Assembly: GCF_003574735.1 (NCBI RefSeq)
Contig: NZ_QORW01000001.1
Coordinates: 248,001-312,000 of the forward strand
Source of the DNA: Dongia deserti
GTDB taxonomy: Bacteria; Pseudomonadota; Alphaproteobacteria; Dongiales; Dongiaceae
Length of the DNA stretch: 64,000 bases
Direction: 5' to 3'
Shown: positions 32,607 through 40,821 of the stretch, one piece after another
Layout of the letters: each line of letters starts with the position of its first letter
Position numbering within the stretch: the stretch's first letter is position 1
Program-made: the position numbers and the translations under genes
The notes under the pieces: model-generated
What the model was told of the DNA's origin: nothing
What the model saw: the letters and a program-made list of their open reading frames with translations, nothing else
The model's database searches: none

Positions 32607-34007
32607 ATGGATACCGATATCGGCGCACTGACGATCATCTTCACCGAGTTCTACTACTGGATCACCGTCGTTCTTATGTTCCTGATCCATATCGGCTTCT
32701 GCATGTACGAAGTCGGCGCCTCGCGGCGGAAGAACCACATGCACACGCTGATGAAGAACACGATGCTGATCCCGCTGGTCACCATCACGTTCTTCTTCTT
32801 CGGCTGGTGGATCTATTTCGCGTTCCCGAACGGGCCCGGGATCCTTGGCGGCCTGATTTCGTCGCCCTGGGCGGAGCCTTGGAATGAACTGATGGGCGCC
32901 CACATGGGCGGCGCGCCAGCAGGAACCGACATCACCGCTGAAGATACGGCATTCTGGGCCCGCATCAACGGCGTGTTCTGGGCTGCGTTCCTGCTGTTCT
33001 CCTGGACCGCGGCATCGATCGTCTCCGGCGCCGTCATCGAGCGCATCCGGTCAGGCTCCTTCTGGCTGATCGCCGTCGCGGTCGGCTCCTTCACTTGGAT
33101 CATTGATGCGGCCTGGGGCTGGCACCCGGATGGATGGATGGTCCAGCTGCTGGGATACCACGACGCCTATGCCTCGGGCGTGATCCACGCGATCGCGGGT
33201 GGCGCAGCGTTGGCAGTCCTGATCCACCTTGGTCCACGAATCGGCAAGTTCCGGGCCGACGGGACGCCACGCAATATCGTGCCGCAAAACCCCTGGCTGA
33301 TCACGATCGGATTGTTCCTGATCTATACGGGTTTCTGGGGCTTCTACGTCGCGTGCAACATTCCGATCATCGACGTTCAGGAAGGTGAAGGGGTCTTCTA
33401 TTCGGCCACCAACATCTACCTGACGCCGACTACCTTGTCGGCGATCACGTTCAACTTCCTGATGTCGCTATCCGGCGGTTTGCTGGCCGGCTACATCGTC
33501 TCCCGCGGCGATGCCTTCTGGACCTATTCCTCGGGCCTGTGCGGGATCATTGGCGCATCGGCTGGCAATGATCTCTATCACCCGATCCAGGCCATGCTCA
33601 TTGCCGCCGTCGTGGCGGCGATCTCCTACAAGATGCACTACTGGGTGGAGCGGCGGTTCAAGATCGACGATGCGGTCGGTGCCGTTGCGGTGCACGGCTA
33701 TGGAGGCTTCCTCGGCGTGGTCGTGGCGGGCTTCATGCTTTGGGGCTATCCGGCGTCTCAGAAGTACGACGTGCTGATCACGCCCTGGGGCAACTTCATC
33801 GGCGCGATCATCATGTTCTTCGTCCTGGGTTTCCTGCCCGCTTACATCCTGGCCGGAATCATGAAAGCGATGAATGTGCTGCGCATCCCGCGCGAGATCG
33901 AACTCGTTGGGCTCGATCTTTCGGAATATGCGGCGCGCTACGAGAACGAGGACGACGTCAACCGGGCCGAGCTGGACGAAGCCCGGCGCGCAGGCGTTAT
34001 CCGCTAA
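32607..34007 (+). CDS. Divergent ammonium/methylammonium transporter (Amt family)
   Basis: 466 residues, about 11 hydrophobic helices. The twin-histidine pore pair is conserved: His194 (HDAYASGVIHAIAGG, with Asp186 eight residues before it) and His363 (DDAVGAVAVHGYGGFLG). The extracellular GWFGFN element of typical Amt proteins reads GFWGFYVAC, so the Asn is replaced by Tyr, a notable departure. The C-terminal cytoplasmic tail is long and acidic. Placement right after a GmaS-type gene suggests uptake of methylammonium or ammonium for that enzyme. It stands 280 bp from gmaS behind a terminator and is followed by a small membrane protein 21 bp later. Confidence 0.87.
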   Translation: MDTDIGALTIIFTEFYYWITVVLMFLIHIGFCMYEVGASRRKNHMHTLMKNTMLIPLVTITFFFFGWWIYFAFPNGPGILGGLISSPWAEPWNELMGAHMGGAPAGTDITAEDTAFWARINGVFWAAFLLFSWTAASIVSGAVIERIRSGSFWLIAVAVGSFTWIIDAAWGWHPDGWMVQLLGYHDAYASGVIHAIAGGAALAVLIHLGPRIGKFRADGTPRNIVPQNPWLITIGLFLIYTGFWGFYVACNIPIIDVQEGEGVFYSATNIYLTPTTLSAITFNFLMSLSGGLLAGYIVSRGDAFWTYSSGLCGIIGASAGNDLYHPIQAMLIAAVVAAISYKMHYWVERRFKIDDAVGAVAVHGYGGFLGVVVAGFMLWGYPASQKYDVLITPWGNFIGAIIMFFVLGFLPAYILAGIMKAMNVLRIPREIELVGLDLSEYAARYENEDDVNRAELDEARRAGVIR

Positions 34008-34028
34008 ACACTACGGTTGGAGGAAATC

Positions 34029-34265
34029 ATGTCTACCGGCAATTTCGAAAACTGGCACGGTACGATGACCGATATCGGACCGCTCTATCCTTTCGTGGGC
34101 TCGGAGATGTTCCTGTTCATCGTCGGTCTGGTGTTCTGGATCGGCTGGCACGTGCTGCAGTGGCGGATGGAAGCGTCAAACTACAGCGACGATCTCGAGA
34201 TCCTGAGGAGTCCAGACAAGATGGACCGGGCTCTCAAAGGAGAGCACGTGCTGCGGACCATGTAG
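34029..34265 (+). CDS. Small single-span membrane protein beside the Amt gene (78 aa)
   Basis: MSTGNFENWHGTMTDIGPLYP precedes one hydrophobic helix (about 23-45, SEMFLFIVGLVFWIGWHVLQW), followed by a charged cytoplasmic tail (SDDLEILRSPDKMDRALKGE). GGAGG lies 8 nt before the ATG at 34029. No family is recognised. It is 21 bp from the Amt stop and ends just before a strong terminator, so it forms an operon with Amt and could be an accessory subunit. Confidence 0.75.
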   Translation: MSTGNFENWHGTMTDIGPLYPFVGSEMFLFIVGLVFWIGWHVLQWRMEASNYSDDLEILRSPDKMDRALKGEHVLRTM

Positions 34266-34290
34266 CAGACGCGCCAGCGAACATCGCTTC

Positions 34291-34321
34291 AAGCGCCGGC
34301 AAAAAATGCCGGCGCTTTCTT
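34291..34321 (+). terminator. Rho-independent terminator after the Amt operon
   Basis: Perfect 11-bp stem (AAGCGCCGGCA at 34291-34301 and its complement at 34307-34317) with a 5-nt A loop, running into TTTCTTTTT. It is 26 bp past the small gene stop. A textbook terminator. Confidence 0.92.
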
Positions 34322-34553
34322 TTTGCCGCGGTTCCGCCACTGTGTCCGATCGACGCACCTTAGCCTTTTGAAATAGTCGACGCGCGACCGTTCGACGGAA
34401 AAGCGGCCGTGAAATGCCGATTTCTGGTCATTCAAAAAAATTTCCTGCTAGTGGATTCTCCAATCTCGTGCAAACATACGAATTGTCGCAGAGAACGGCT
34501 CGATCAAGACGCCGCAAAGGCGCCGGGTCGGTTGGATCAGGGGAGTCAAAAGT

Positions 34554-34850
34554 ATGGCGGAAGAAGTTCTTGCCGGCCAATCAATGCAATCCCGTGTTGA
34601 CCGGATGTTCGGCCGTGACCGGTTGTGGGCATGGGGATTCGTCATCGTGCTCTGGGTCGTTCTTGCCTTCGTCTATTTTGCCGTTTCCGGTTTCATCGTC
34701 GACGGCACGGCGAAGATCGTCGCGGCCATCGCCGCGGTGCTGGTGGGTATTTTCAATACCGCCTCGATCGGGGCGATGATCAGCCACTATTCGCACGACA
34801 AGAACGCGATCTACGAACTCGACATCAAGCATCTGGACGCGCGGCACTGA
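34554..34850 (+). CDS. Small two-span membrane protein (98 aa)
   Basis: Two hydrophobic helices (about 26-46, WAWGFVIVLWVVLAFVYFAV, and 53-74, AKIVAAIAAVLVGIFNTASIG) with a polar N-terminus and a charged, His-containing tail (HYSHDKNAIYELDIKHLDARH). No family recognised. It starts a tightly spaced four-gene run ending in an APC permease, all co-directional. Gap to the next start 39 bp. Confidence 0.72.
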   Translation: MAEEVLAGQSMQSRVDRMFGRDRLWAWGFVIVLWVVLAFVYFAVSGFIVDGTAKIVAAIAAVLVGIFNTASIGAMISHYSHDKNAIYELDIKHLDARH

Positions 34851-34889
34851 CCGTTGGGTCGGTTCGAGGCGTTCATCAGGGAGGATGGC

Positions 34890-35372
34890 ATGGCACAAGT
34901 GTACCAGCCGCCGAAGCAGTCCCGCTTGGGACAGCTGATCGATGCGGCTGTAATTCTTATTCTGGTATTCCTGGCTCTTTTCATTCCGCTGGAGATGGAG
35001 TTGGCCGGCGCCGAGAAGGGCGACTGGCTGCCGGGGAATTATGCGGTCGAGCAAACGGCCGATGGCGGCGTTGTGCTCAAGAACGACAGCGGGCTGATCA
35101 AGACAATCGCCGCCGATGGAACAGTCACCTTCGAGAATCTGACCTGGGAAGCCCTGCAGCAGAACGAAGTCATGCAGGCCCAGTGGAGCAAGCTCGGCTA
35201 CGACCTCCAGGCTGCAGCGGAAGCGATCACCAAGCGCTACGACTACTCGTTCGACTGGCTGTGGCTGATCCTGACGCTCGCCGCCATCGGTGGATATTTC
35301 CTGTTCCTGGTGAGGCAATCGGACAAGGAATACCGCGAAGTCATCGCCGAGAAGTTCGGCAACCGCTCCTGA
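34890..35372 (+). CDS. Membrane protein with an external domain of about 90 residues between two helices (160 aa)
   Basis: TM1 at about 20-38 (LIDAAVILILVFLALFIPL), then a predicted extracytoplasmic part (AGAEKGDWLPGNYAVEQTADGGVVLKN cut short here) of about 90 residues with beta-rich character, then TM2 at about 122-142 (WLWLILTLAAIGGYFLFLV) and a short charged tail. I chose the ATG at 34890, with AGGGAGG upstream; an open TTG start lies 12 codons earlier. No family recognised. It may be an assembly or substrate-capturing partner of the downstream permease. Confidence 0.72.
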   Translation: MAQVYQPPKQSRLGQLIDAAVILILVFLALFIPLEMELAGAEKGDWLPGNYAVEQTADGGVVLKNDSGLIKTIAADGTVTFENLTWEALQQNEVMQAQWSKLGYDLQAAAEAITKRYDYSFDWLWLILTLAAIGGYFLFLVRQSDKEYREVIAEKFGNRS

Positions 35373-35393
35373 TTTGGGTCGAAGGAGATAAGC

Positions 35394-35585
35394 ATGCTCG
35401 ATTTTCTGCAGTTCCGCGGCCCGTGGGATTGGCTGCAGGCCGCGGCCTGGCTCGTGTCCATCGCGTTGCTCGGCTGGATGGTGTTAGACGCTATCCGGAC
35501 CGGACGCAAATTCAATGAAGATGTCCTCGCCAGCTCTCAAGAAGGCGTGGACGAACTGCTCCAGCATCACGATCGGGTACGGTGA
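35394..35585 (+). CDS. Small single-span membrane protein (63 aa)
   Basis: MLDFLQFRGPWDWLQAAAW begins the chain. One helix (about 14-33, LQAAAWLVSIALLGWMVLDA) and a charged tail (RTGRKFNEDVLASS) follow. GAAGGAG precedes the ATG. Its stop overlaps the GTG start of the APC permease (GTGA), so translation is coupled. Family not recognised. Confidence 0.72.
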   Translation: MLDFLQFRGPWDWLQAAAWLVSIALLGWMVLDAIRTGRKFNEDVLASSQEGVDELLQHHDRVR

Positions 35586-36997
35586 GCGCAATGGTCGACA
35601 CAACTGTTGGCGGCGCACAGCCGACCAAGATCAATCTCGTCAAGGTCCTGGGTCCGGTCCATGTCTGGGCTCTGGGCGTTGGTATCGTCCTGGTCGGCGA
35701 GTTCATGGGCTGGAACTTCTCCGTGGAGAAGGGCGGCGCTTTGGGCTCGCTGATCGCGTGCTGGATCATCGGCCTGCTCTACACCTGCGTCGCGATGCTG
35801 GATTCGGAGGTTACATCGACCGTGGCCGCTGCCGGCGGACAGTACACGCAGGCGAAGCACACGACGGGGCCACTGATGGCCTTCAATGTCGGCCTCTATC
35901 TTGTCCTGGCCTATACCATGCTGGAAGCGGCCGACATCTTCGTGTTCGGCGACTTGGTGCGGATTGCGGCCGAAAATCTGGGCGCGGAACAGGGCACGGT
36001 CGACACAAGGCCGTTCGTGCTGCTGGCCGTCTCCGTCCTTGCCTTCCTCAATTACCGCGGGGTGTTCATGACCCTGACGGTGAACTTCCTGATCACCGCC
36101 GTCGCCTTCATCTCGATCATCGTGCTCGTCATCGCTTATCAGTTCGGGATCGGCACCAGCGAGACATTGCAGCATGGCGGCCTCGGCATGGGCGAATTGC
36201 CCTACGGGTGGATGGGCGTCCTGGCGGCTTTCCAGTTCGCGATCTGGTACTACCTCGGCATTGAAGGCACGTGCCAGGCTGCGGAAGAGGTCCGCTCCTG
36301 CGGCCGCTCTTTGCCGCTTGGTACTATGACGGGCATGATCACGCTCCTGATCGCCGCCGCGCTCACTTGGTATGTATGCTCCGGCACGCTGCCCTGGGAG
36401 TATCTCGGCACGGCCCTGGCTCCGCTTTATGACGCCTCGCTGATGTCCGGCAGCACGTTCCTCATCGTGCTCCTGTGGGTCGGCACCGTCTTCTCGGCTC
36501 TTGCCTCGGCAAACGGCTGCATCAATGATGCGGCACGGGCCTGGTTCTCCATGGGCCGGGACCGCTACCTGCCGGAATATTTCGCCGCAGTTCATCCGGT
36601 CTATCGGACACCGTTCCGCGCCATCATCTTCCTGATCCCGATCGCGGCGGCGTTCGGGTTCCTGGGATTGCTGGCGCCGGTCGTCACCTTTTCGATCCTC
36701 TCCGGCCTGCTCGGCTACACGTTCATGCCGATCAACATGTTCCGCTTCCGGGCGAAATGGCCGCTGGGGTCGATCAAGCGCGGTTACGTCCATCCGTTCC
36801 ACCCCTTGCCGGCGATCACGTTGCTGGTGCTCTGCATCGCGACGTACGTTGCGGTCTATCTGGGTTTCGGAACGCAGCTCCTGGCCATGATGGTGTTTTA
36901 CGTCGTGGCCTCGATCTGGTTTGTCGTCTTCCGCTACAAATATGTGCGGCGCGGCGACCAGTTCACGATGGCGTGGCCGCGACCGAAGGGTTATTGA
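35582..36997 (+). CDS. APC-superfamily amine/amino-acid permease (ethanolamine-permease-like)
   Basis: 471 residues with 12 predicted helices. The APC signature near TM1 is GVGIVLVGEFMGWNFSVEKGG, and TM3-TM6 carry AAAGGQYTQAK, LNYRGV and FAIWYYLGIEGTCQAAEEV, the last resembling the GxE element of APC carriers. It resembles the ethanolamine permease (EAT) branch. A small-amine substrate such as methylamine or ethanolamine fits the gmaS/sox context but is inferred. The GTG at 35582 overlaps the previous stop; the ATG at 35591 with GGTGAG upstream is an alternative. Last gene before a long hairpin. Confidence 0.87.
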   Translation: MSAMVDTTVGGAQPTKINLVKVLGPVHVWALGVGIVLVGEFMGWNFSVEKGGALGSLIACWIIGLLYTCVAMLDSEVTSTVAAAGGQYTQAKHTTGPLMAFNVGLYLVLAYTMLEAADIFVFGDLVRIAAENLGAEQGTVDTRPFVLLAVSVLAFLNYRGVFMTLTVNFLITAVAFISIIVLVIAYQFGIGTSETLQHGGLGMGELPYGWMGVLAAFQFAIWYYLGIEGTCQAAEEVRSCGRSLPLGTMTGMITLLIAAALTWYVCSGTLPWEYLGTALAPLYDASLMSGSTFLIVLLWVGTVFSALASANGCINDAARAWFSMGRDRYLPEYFAAVHPVYRTPFRAIIFLIPIAAAFGFLGLLAPVVTFSILSGLLGYTFMPINMFRFRAKWPLGSIKRGYVHPFHPLPAITLLVLCIATYVAVYLGFGTQLLAMMVFYVVASIWFVVFRYKYVRRGDQFTMAWPRPKGY

Positions 36998-37015
36998 TCC
37001 TTCCTTGAGCGAGCC

Positions 37016-37049
37016 AGCACGGCCGGCAGGGTTCCCTGCCGGCCGTGCT
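37016..37049 (+). terminator. Long hairpin after the APC permease gene
   Basis: Perfect 15-bp stem (37016-37030 and 37035-37049) with loop GTTC, very GC-rich, 19 bp past the permease stop. No T-run follows (CATTGGGG), so it is either a strong non-canonical terminator or an mRNA-end stabiliser. Confidence 0.65.
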
Positions 37050-37097
37050 CATTGGGGTTAGGCCAAATAAGCAGACGAGCAATCAACAACGGGTCGA

Positions 37098-37781
37098 ATG
37101 TCGGGTAGCACCGTCTGGTTCATAATCCTCGCGCTAGCCGCCGCCGGAATCGCTGTGCTGGCGATCATGTATCGCCGCAATCGCTTGGCGGTCCGAAGCC
37201 GCCGAGCCGGGCTCTTCACGCCTGCCTATGATCTCTTCTCCGCATATCGCGTGACGCAGCACGGCATCGACTATCCCGTGCTGACCGGCGAGTATCGTGG
37301 ACGAAGCTTTCATATCGATGCGATCGTCGACACGCTGACCTTCAGGAAGCTTCCCGTGCTGTGGCTACGGGTGTCGCTGCTGGCTTCCCTGCCCGGCACA
37401 GCGACGCTCGACATCCTGGTGCGCTCGCAGAACGCCGAGTTCTATTCGCCGGCCAATGACCTGCCACACGCGTTGGCGCCGTTGCCTGGGTGGCCCTCCG
37501 ATGCGCTGGTACGAACCGACGACCCGCAGCGCGCGCCCGATCTGTCGGTTGTCGATCGGCATATGTCCGTGTTCGCCCGCCCCGCGACCAAGGAATTGCT
37601 GGTCACGGCCAAGGGCACGCGCGTGGTCCACATGCTGGATCAGGCCCGACGCGCGGAGTATCTGGTGCTGCGCCAGGCCGAGTTCGAGCACGCGTCTGTG
37701 GATCGGGAGACCCTGAGGGATCTGATGGACAGGACCATCGCACTTTATGAGAACTTGGCGGCCAGCAGGAAGCCCGCATGA
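37098..37781 (+). CDS. Membrane-anchored protein of unknown function (227 aa)
   Basis: One N-terminal helix (about 6-24, VWFIILALAAAGIAVLAIM) followed by a basic stretch (YRRNRLAVRSRRAG) and a soluble domain of about 190 residues with mixed alpha/beta character (GIDYPVLTGEYRGRSFHIDA; SVVDRHMSVFARPATKELLV). The pattern recalls proteins that present a cytoplasmic or periplasmic beta-rich domain on one anchor, but I do not recognise a family. The stop overlaps the next gene (ATGA), so the two are co-translated. Confidence 0.7.
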   Translation: MSGSTVWFIILALAAAGIAVLAIMYRRNRLAVRSRRAGLFTPAYDLFSAYRVTQHGIDYPVLTGEYRGRSFHIDAIVDTLTFRKLPVLWLRVSLLASLPGTATLDILVRSQNAEFYSPANDLPHALAPLPGWPSDALVRTDDPQRAPDLSVVDRHMSVFARPATKELLVTAKGTRVVHMLDQARRAEYLVLRQAEFEHASVDRETLRDLMDRTIALYENLAASRKPA

Positions 37782-38095
37782 CCAAAGCGCCAATGCCAGG
37801 ACAGAAGCCGATCAAGCCGCCGTTCCATCCGCTGCTGGTGCTGGCGGTCGCGATCGTCCTGCCCGGGATTGGGCAGATCATGAATAATCAGCCCGTGCGC
37901 GGCCTGCTGTTTGCGTTCACGACCGTGGCACTCGGCTATGTCACGTCCAAGTACGCTGCGCCCGACGTTTCGATCTTCGGGCGCTATGCCGGTGGATTCT
38001 TCATCCACGCCATCGCCCTCATGGACGCCTATCGATGGGCGAAGGTGCGCTGGGAGATCTTTCATTATGGCTCGGATGGCAATCGTCCCAGCTAG
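37778..38095 (+). CDS. Small membrane protein of unknown function (105 aa)
   Basis: Hydrophobic segments at about 18-38 (HPLLVLAVAIVLPGIGQIM) and 43-60 (GLLFAFTTVALGYVT), then a possible third (GGFFIHAIALMDAYRW). The G-x-G-Q-x-x-x-x-x-x-x-R-G-L-L pattern near residue 30 resembles TM2-like or DUF5683-type membrane proteins, a weak similarity only. It overlaps the upstream gene by 4 nt and shares a CTAG with the convergent rfbD stop. Confidence 0.68.
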   Translation: MTKAPMPGQKPIKPPFHPLLVLAVAIVLPGIGQIMNNQPVRGLLFAFTTVALGYVTSKYAAPDVSIFGRYAGGFFIHAIALMDAYRWAKVRWEIFHYGSDGNRPS

Positions 38096-38982
38096 CGCGC
38101 CAGGATTGACCGCACCATACGATCCAGATCGCTTTCGATTGCGACAGCGGACAGCCCAAGGGACTGCCTGATGCGCGCGCAGGACAGCACTGAATAGAGC
38201 GGGCGGCGCGCCGGCGCATTCAATTCGGCCGTTGTGATTGCTTGCAGTGGTGGTGGTTTCAGCCCGGTCTTTTTTGCGGCCGCCAGCACTCTCTCTGCGA
38301 AGCCGTACCAGCTCATATCCGAAGCGCCGCAGAAGTGGAACAGGCCGCAGGCCGCACCTTCGCCATCCAGCTGCCGCAGCGCGACCTCCTGTATTGCGCG
38401 GGCCAAGTCCGATGCGACGGTCGGACAACCCCATTGATCATTGACCACGCGCAGAGCTTCCCCCGCGCGGGCGCGGCGCAGCAGCTTGACCGGGAACGTG
38501 TCACCGACTTCGCTCACGACCCACGAGGCACGCAAGATCGCCCAGCGGCGAAGCGCCCCCGCCTGCTCGATCGCGCGCTCGCCCTGGAGCTTGGTCTGGC
38601 CGTACACGCTAAGCGGATTGGGCGCGTCCGTCTCTACGTAGGGTGCGCCCTTCTGCCCATCGAAGACATAGTCCGTCGAGCTGTGCACCAGCGGAAGATC
38701 CAGCTCGGCGCACGCGGCCGCCAGCGTCTGGGGCAGCCGCGCATTGAGCGCCGAAGCAGCTTGCGGTTCGCTCTCCGCGTGGTCGACCGCCGTGTAGGCA
38801 GCGGCGTTCACCACCAGGTGAGCACCTTCCGTCCGAAGCACGTCCCGGAGCAGGTCCGCTTCGAGATTGCCCTTCAGCGACCTGCGCCCATGCAAAGCGA
38901 GCGTGAAGCCAGAGGGCCAATGCAGCGCCCGCAGCGACTGCGCAAGTTGACCGCTCTCGCCGATGACGACGATCTTCGGCAC
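38092..38982 (-). CDS. rfbD: dTDP-4-dehydrorhamnose reductase
   Basis: 296-residue SDR that reduces dTDP-4-keto-L-rhamnose, the last step of dTDP-L-rhamnose synthesis. N-terminal nucleotide loop GESGQLAQSL, then NAAAYTAVDHAESEP (the RmlD-typical N-A-A-A-Y-T-A-V-D-x-A-E), STDYVFDGQKGAPYVETD and the catalytic YGQTKLQGE with a Tyr-x-x-x-Lys pair. Normal length. Downstream of the ABC exporter gene on the same strand (7 bp gap). rfbB, rfbA and rfbC are on the other strand within 8 kb. Confidence 0.94.
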   Translation of the reverse strand: MPKIVVIGESGQLAQSLRALHWPSGFTLALHGRRSLKGNLEADLLRDVLRTEGAHLVVNAAAYTAVDHAESEPQAASALNARLPQTLAAACAELDLPLVHSSTDYVFDGQKGAPYVETDAPNPLSVYGQTKLQGERAIEQAGALRRWAILRASWVVSEVGDTFPVKLLRRARAGEALRVVNDQWGCPTVASDLARAIQEVALRQLDGEGAACGLFHFCGASDMSWYGFAERVLAAAKKTGLKPPPLQAITTAELNAPARRPLYSVLSCARIRQSLGLSAVAIESDLDRMVRSILAR

Positions 38983-38989
38983 GGACCGA

Positions 38990-40792
38990 TTACGCGCTGA
39001 ATGCGGGGTTGGCCTTGGAAATCGGCACCACCTCGGCTGGGATACCGGGCTCTATGGCCGCGACATTACCGCCCGAAATCTTGTAGATGCGGTCCGCCAT
39101 CTGCCGCCAGGCATCGCCGTGGCTGACCGCGATCACCGTCAAGCCTTCATCCCGCACCATCTCGCGAATCCGCGTGCAGATCGCATCTTCCGATTCGCGG
39201 TCGAGGCCTGCGGTCGCCTCATCGAGGACCAGGATCGCCGGCCGGTTCAACAGCGCACGGGCCAGCGCGATGCGCTGACGCTGCCCACCGGAGATCATCT
39301 GGCCGCGCTCACCGACAATATGGTCGAGCCCGTTCGGCAGATCCTTGACGAACTCTCCGGCGCCGGCTGCATGTAACGCCTGCCAGACCTCCGTATCGCT
39401 GAACCGCGTCTCCCCCAGGGCGACATTGTTGCGCACGCTGTCATGGAACAGGGTGACATCCTGCGGCACATAGCCGATCAATTGCCGCCATTTCGCGACG
39501 TCCACTTCGGAGCTGTCCACGCCACCCAAGAACAGCTTGCCAGAACGCGGTGGAAGCAGCCCAAGCATGAGATCCAGCGTCGTCGTCTTGCCGACGCCCG
39601 ATGCGCCGATCAGAGCTGTGACCTTGCCCGCCTCCACGGTGAAGTCGACCTTGGACAACAGTTCCTGGCCATCGGCATGCTTGAACGAAACACCCTCGAA
39701 GCGGATTCCGGCGGCGGGGTCGGGGATCTTGCTGCCGGTCAGCTGCTCCTGACTTGCCGCGGCGGCATCGACAAGGCTCCTGGCCGAGCTCAGCCAGACC
39801 TGGGCCGTCGTGAGCCGCTGACTGCCGCGCTGCACGAACCCGAACGTATTGACCAGGCGCACCAGCAGAATCGCGGCAAGCAGCAGTTCATGCCCGCCGA
39901 GATGCAGCAGCTGGCTGCCGCCTAGCAGGCCTAGAACCATGCAGATCGCGATTAGCGGAGCCTGGAGTTCCTCGGCATACTCCGCCGACAGGACGCGGGT
40001 TTTCATGCTGCTGTCGAGTGCGCGGCTGTCTTTGGCGAGGAGCTTCGACATCTGCGCTTGTCGCCCCATGGCGCGGATCGACTTGATGCCGATGAAGACG
40101 TCCGTCAAGTCCGCCTTCATGTGACGCATGGCCCGGCTTTGCCCCTTCGCTGCGCGCTTGGACTGCCGGACCAGCGCCCCGTAAGAGATCGCCATGATGG
40201 CAGCGACCGCCGCTGCCACCAGCACCATGGCCGGCGCGATGACGTAGCAGATCAACAGGTAGATGAAGATGCGGAGGAACGCCGTCAGCATCTCGGTACC
40301 AAGCTGGAACGCATCGCCGGCCGCATTAGAGCTCTCGCCGGCGGCCGCGACGAGGCGGCTCAGTCTCTGGCGCGCATAGAAGCTCCACCGCGCTTGCATC
40401 AGGGTTCGGATGACATCGAGCCTGGCTCGGGTGTTGATCCGTGCCATGACGTTCGCGACATAGCGCGTCACGACAATGCTGACGGCGGCCTTGACCACCA
40501 TGAAAAGCACGATCGTGAGCAACAGCGTCACCAGATTCATCGGCAGGCCGATGGTCGTGAAGGCCTTCTCGAGCGCGTTGTGGATCAGCGCTCGCCGGCC
40601 GCCCGGCTCCAGATCCATATCCGGGCTCATGACCGAGAACAGCGGAATGATGGCCGCAAATCCCACGAGTTCAAAGACGCTCGCCACGCAAACGCCGACA
40701 ATCACGATGGAACGCTGCAGCGGCGGAACTGCTCGCAGCGATGTGAGCGTGGAGCGCAGCAGACCCGGCTTCTTTGGTTTGTTCCTCGCCAT
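38990..40792 (-). CDS. ABC exporter, fused permease-ATPase (polysaccharide/lipid type)
   Basis: 600 residues: a six-helix exporter membrane domain (about 25-310, IVIVGVCVASVFELVGFAAI; LVTLLLTIVLFMVVKAAVSI) and one ATPase (about 360-590) with Walker A GASGVGKTT, signature ISGGQRQRIALARAL and Walker B AILVLDEATAG. The half-transporter must dimerise. In a glycan locus with rhamnose genes and glycosyltransferases, it probably flips a lipid-linked glycan or exports a surface component. I chose the ATG at 40792 (AGGA upstream); the frame is open further upstream, but that part lies in the neighbouring gene. Confidence 0.88.
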   Translation of the reverse strand: MARNKPKKPGLLRSTLTSLRAVPPLQRSIVIVGVCVASVFELVGFAAIIPLFSVMSPDMDLEPGGRRALIHNALEKAFTTIGLPMNLVTLLLTIVLFMVVKAAVSIVVTRYVANVMARINTRARLDVIRTLMQARWSFYARQRLSRLVAAAGESSNAAGDAFQLGTEMLTAFLRIFIYLLICYVIAPAMVLVAAAVAAIMAISYGALVRQSKRAAKGQSRAMRHMKADLTDVFIGIKSIRAMGRQAQMSKLLAKDSRALDSSMKTRVLSAEYAEELQAPLIAICMVLGLLGGSQLLHLGGHELLLAAILLVRLVNTFGFVQRGSQRLTTAQVWLSSARSLVDAAAASQEQLTGSKIPDPAAGIRFEGVSFKHADGQELLSKVDFTVEAGKVTALIGASGVGKTTTLDLMLGLLPPRSGKLFLGGVDSSEVDVAKWRQLIGYVPQDVTLFHDSVRNNVALGETRFSDTEVWQALHAAGAGEFVKDLPNGLDHIVGERGQMISGGQRQRIALARALLNRPAILVLDEATAGLDRESEDAICTRIREMVRDEGLTVIAVSHGDAWRQMADRIYKISGGNVAAIEPGIPAEVVPISKANPAFSA

Positions 40793-40821
40793 ATCCTGGT
40801 TCTTCGCTTGTGTGGGTCCGC

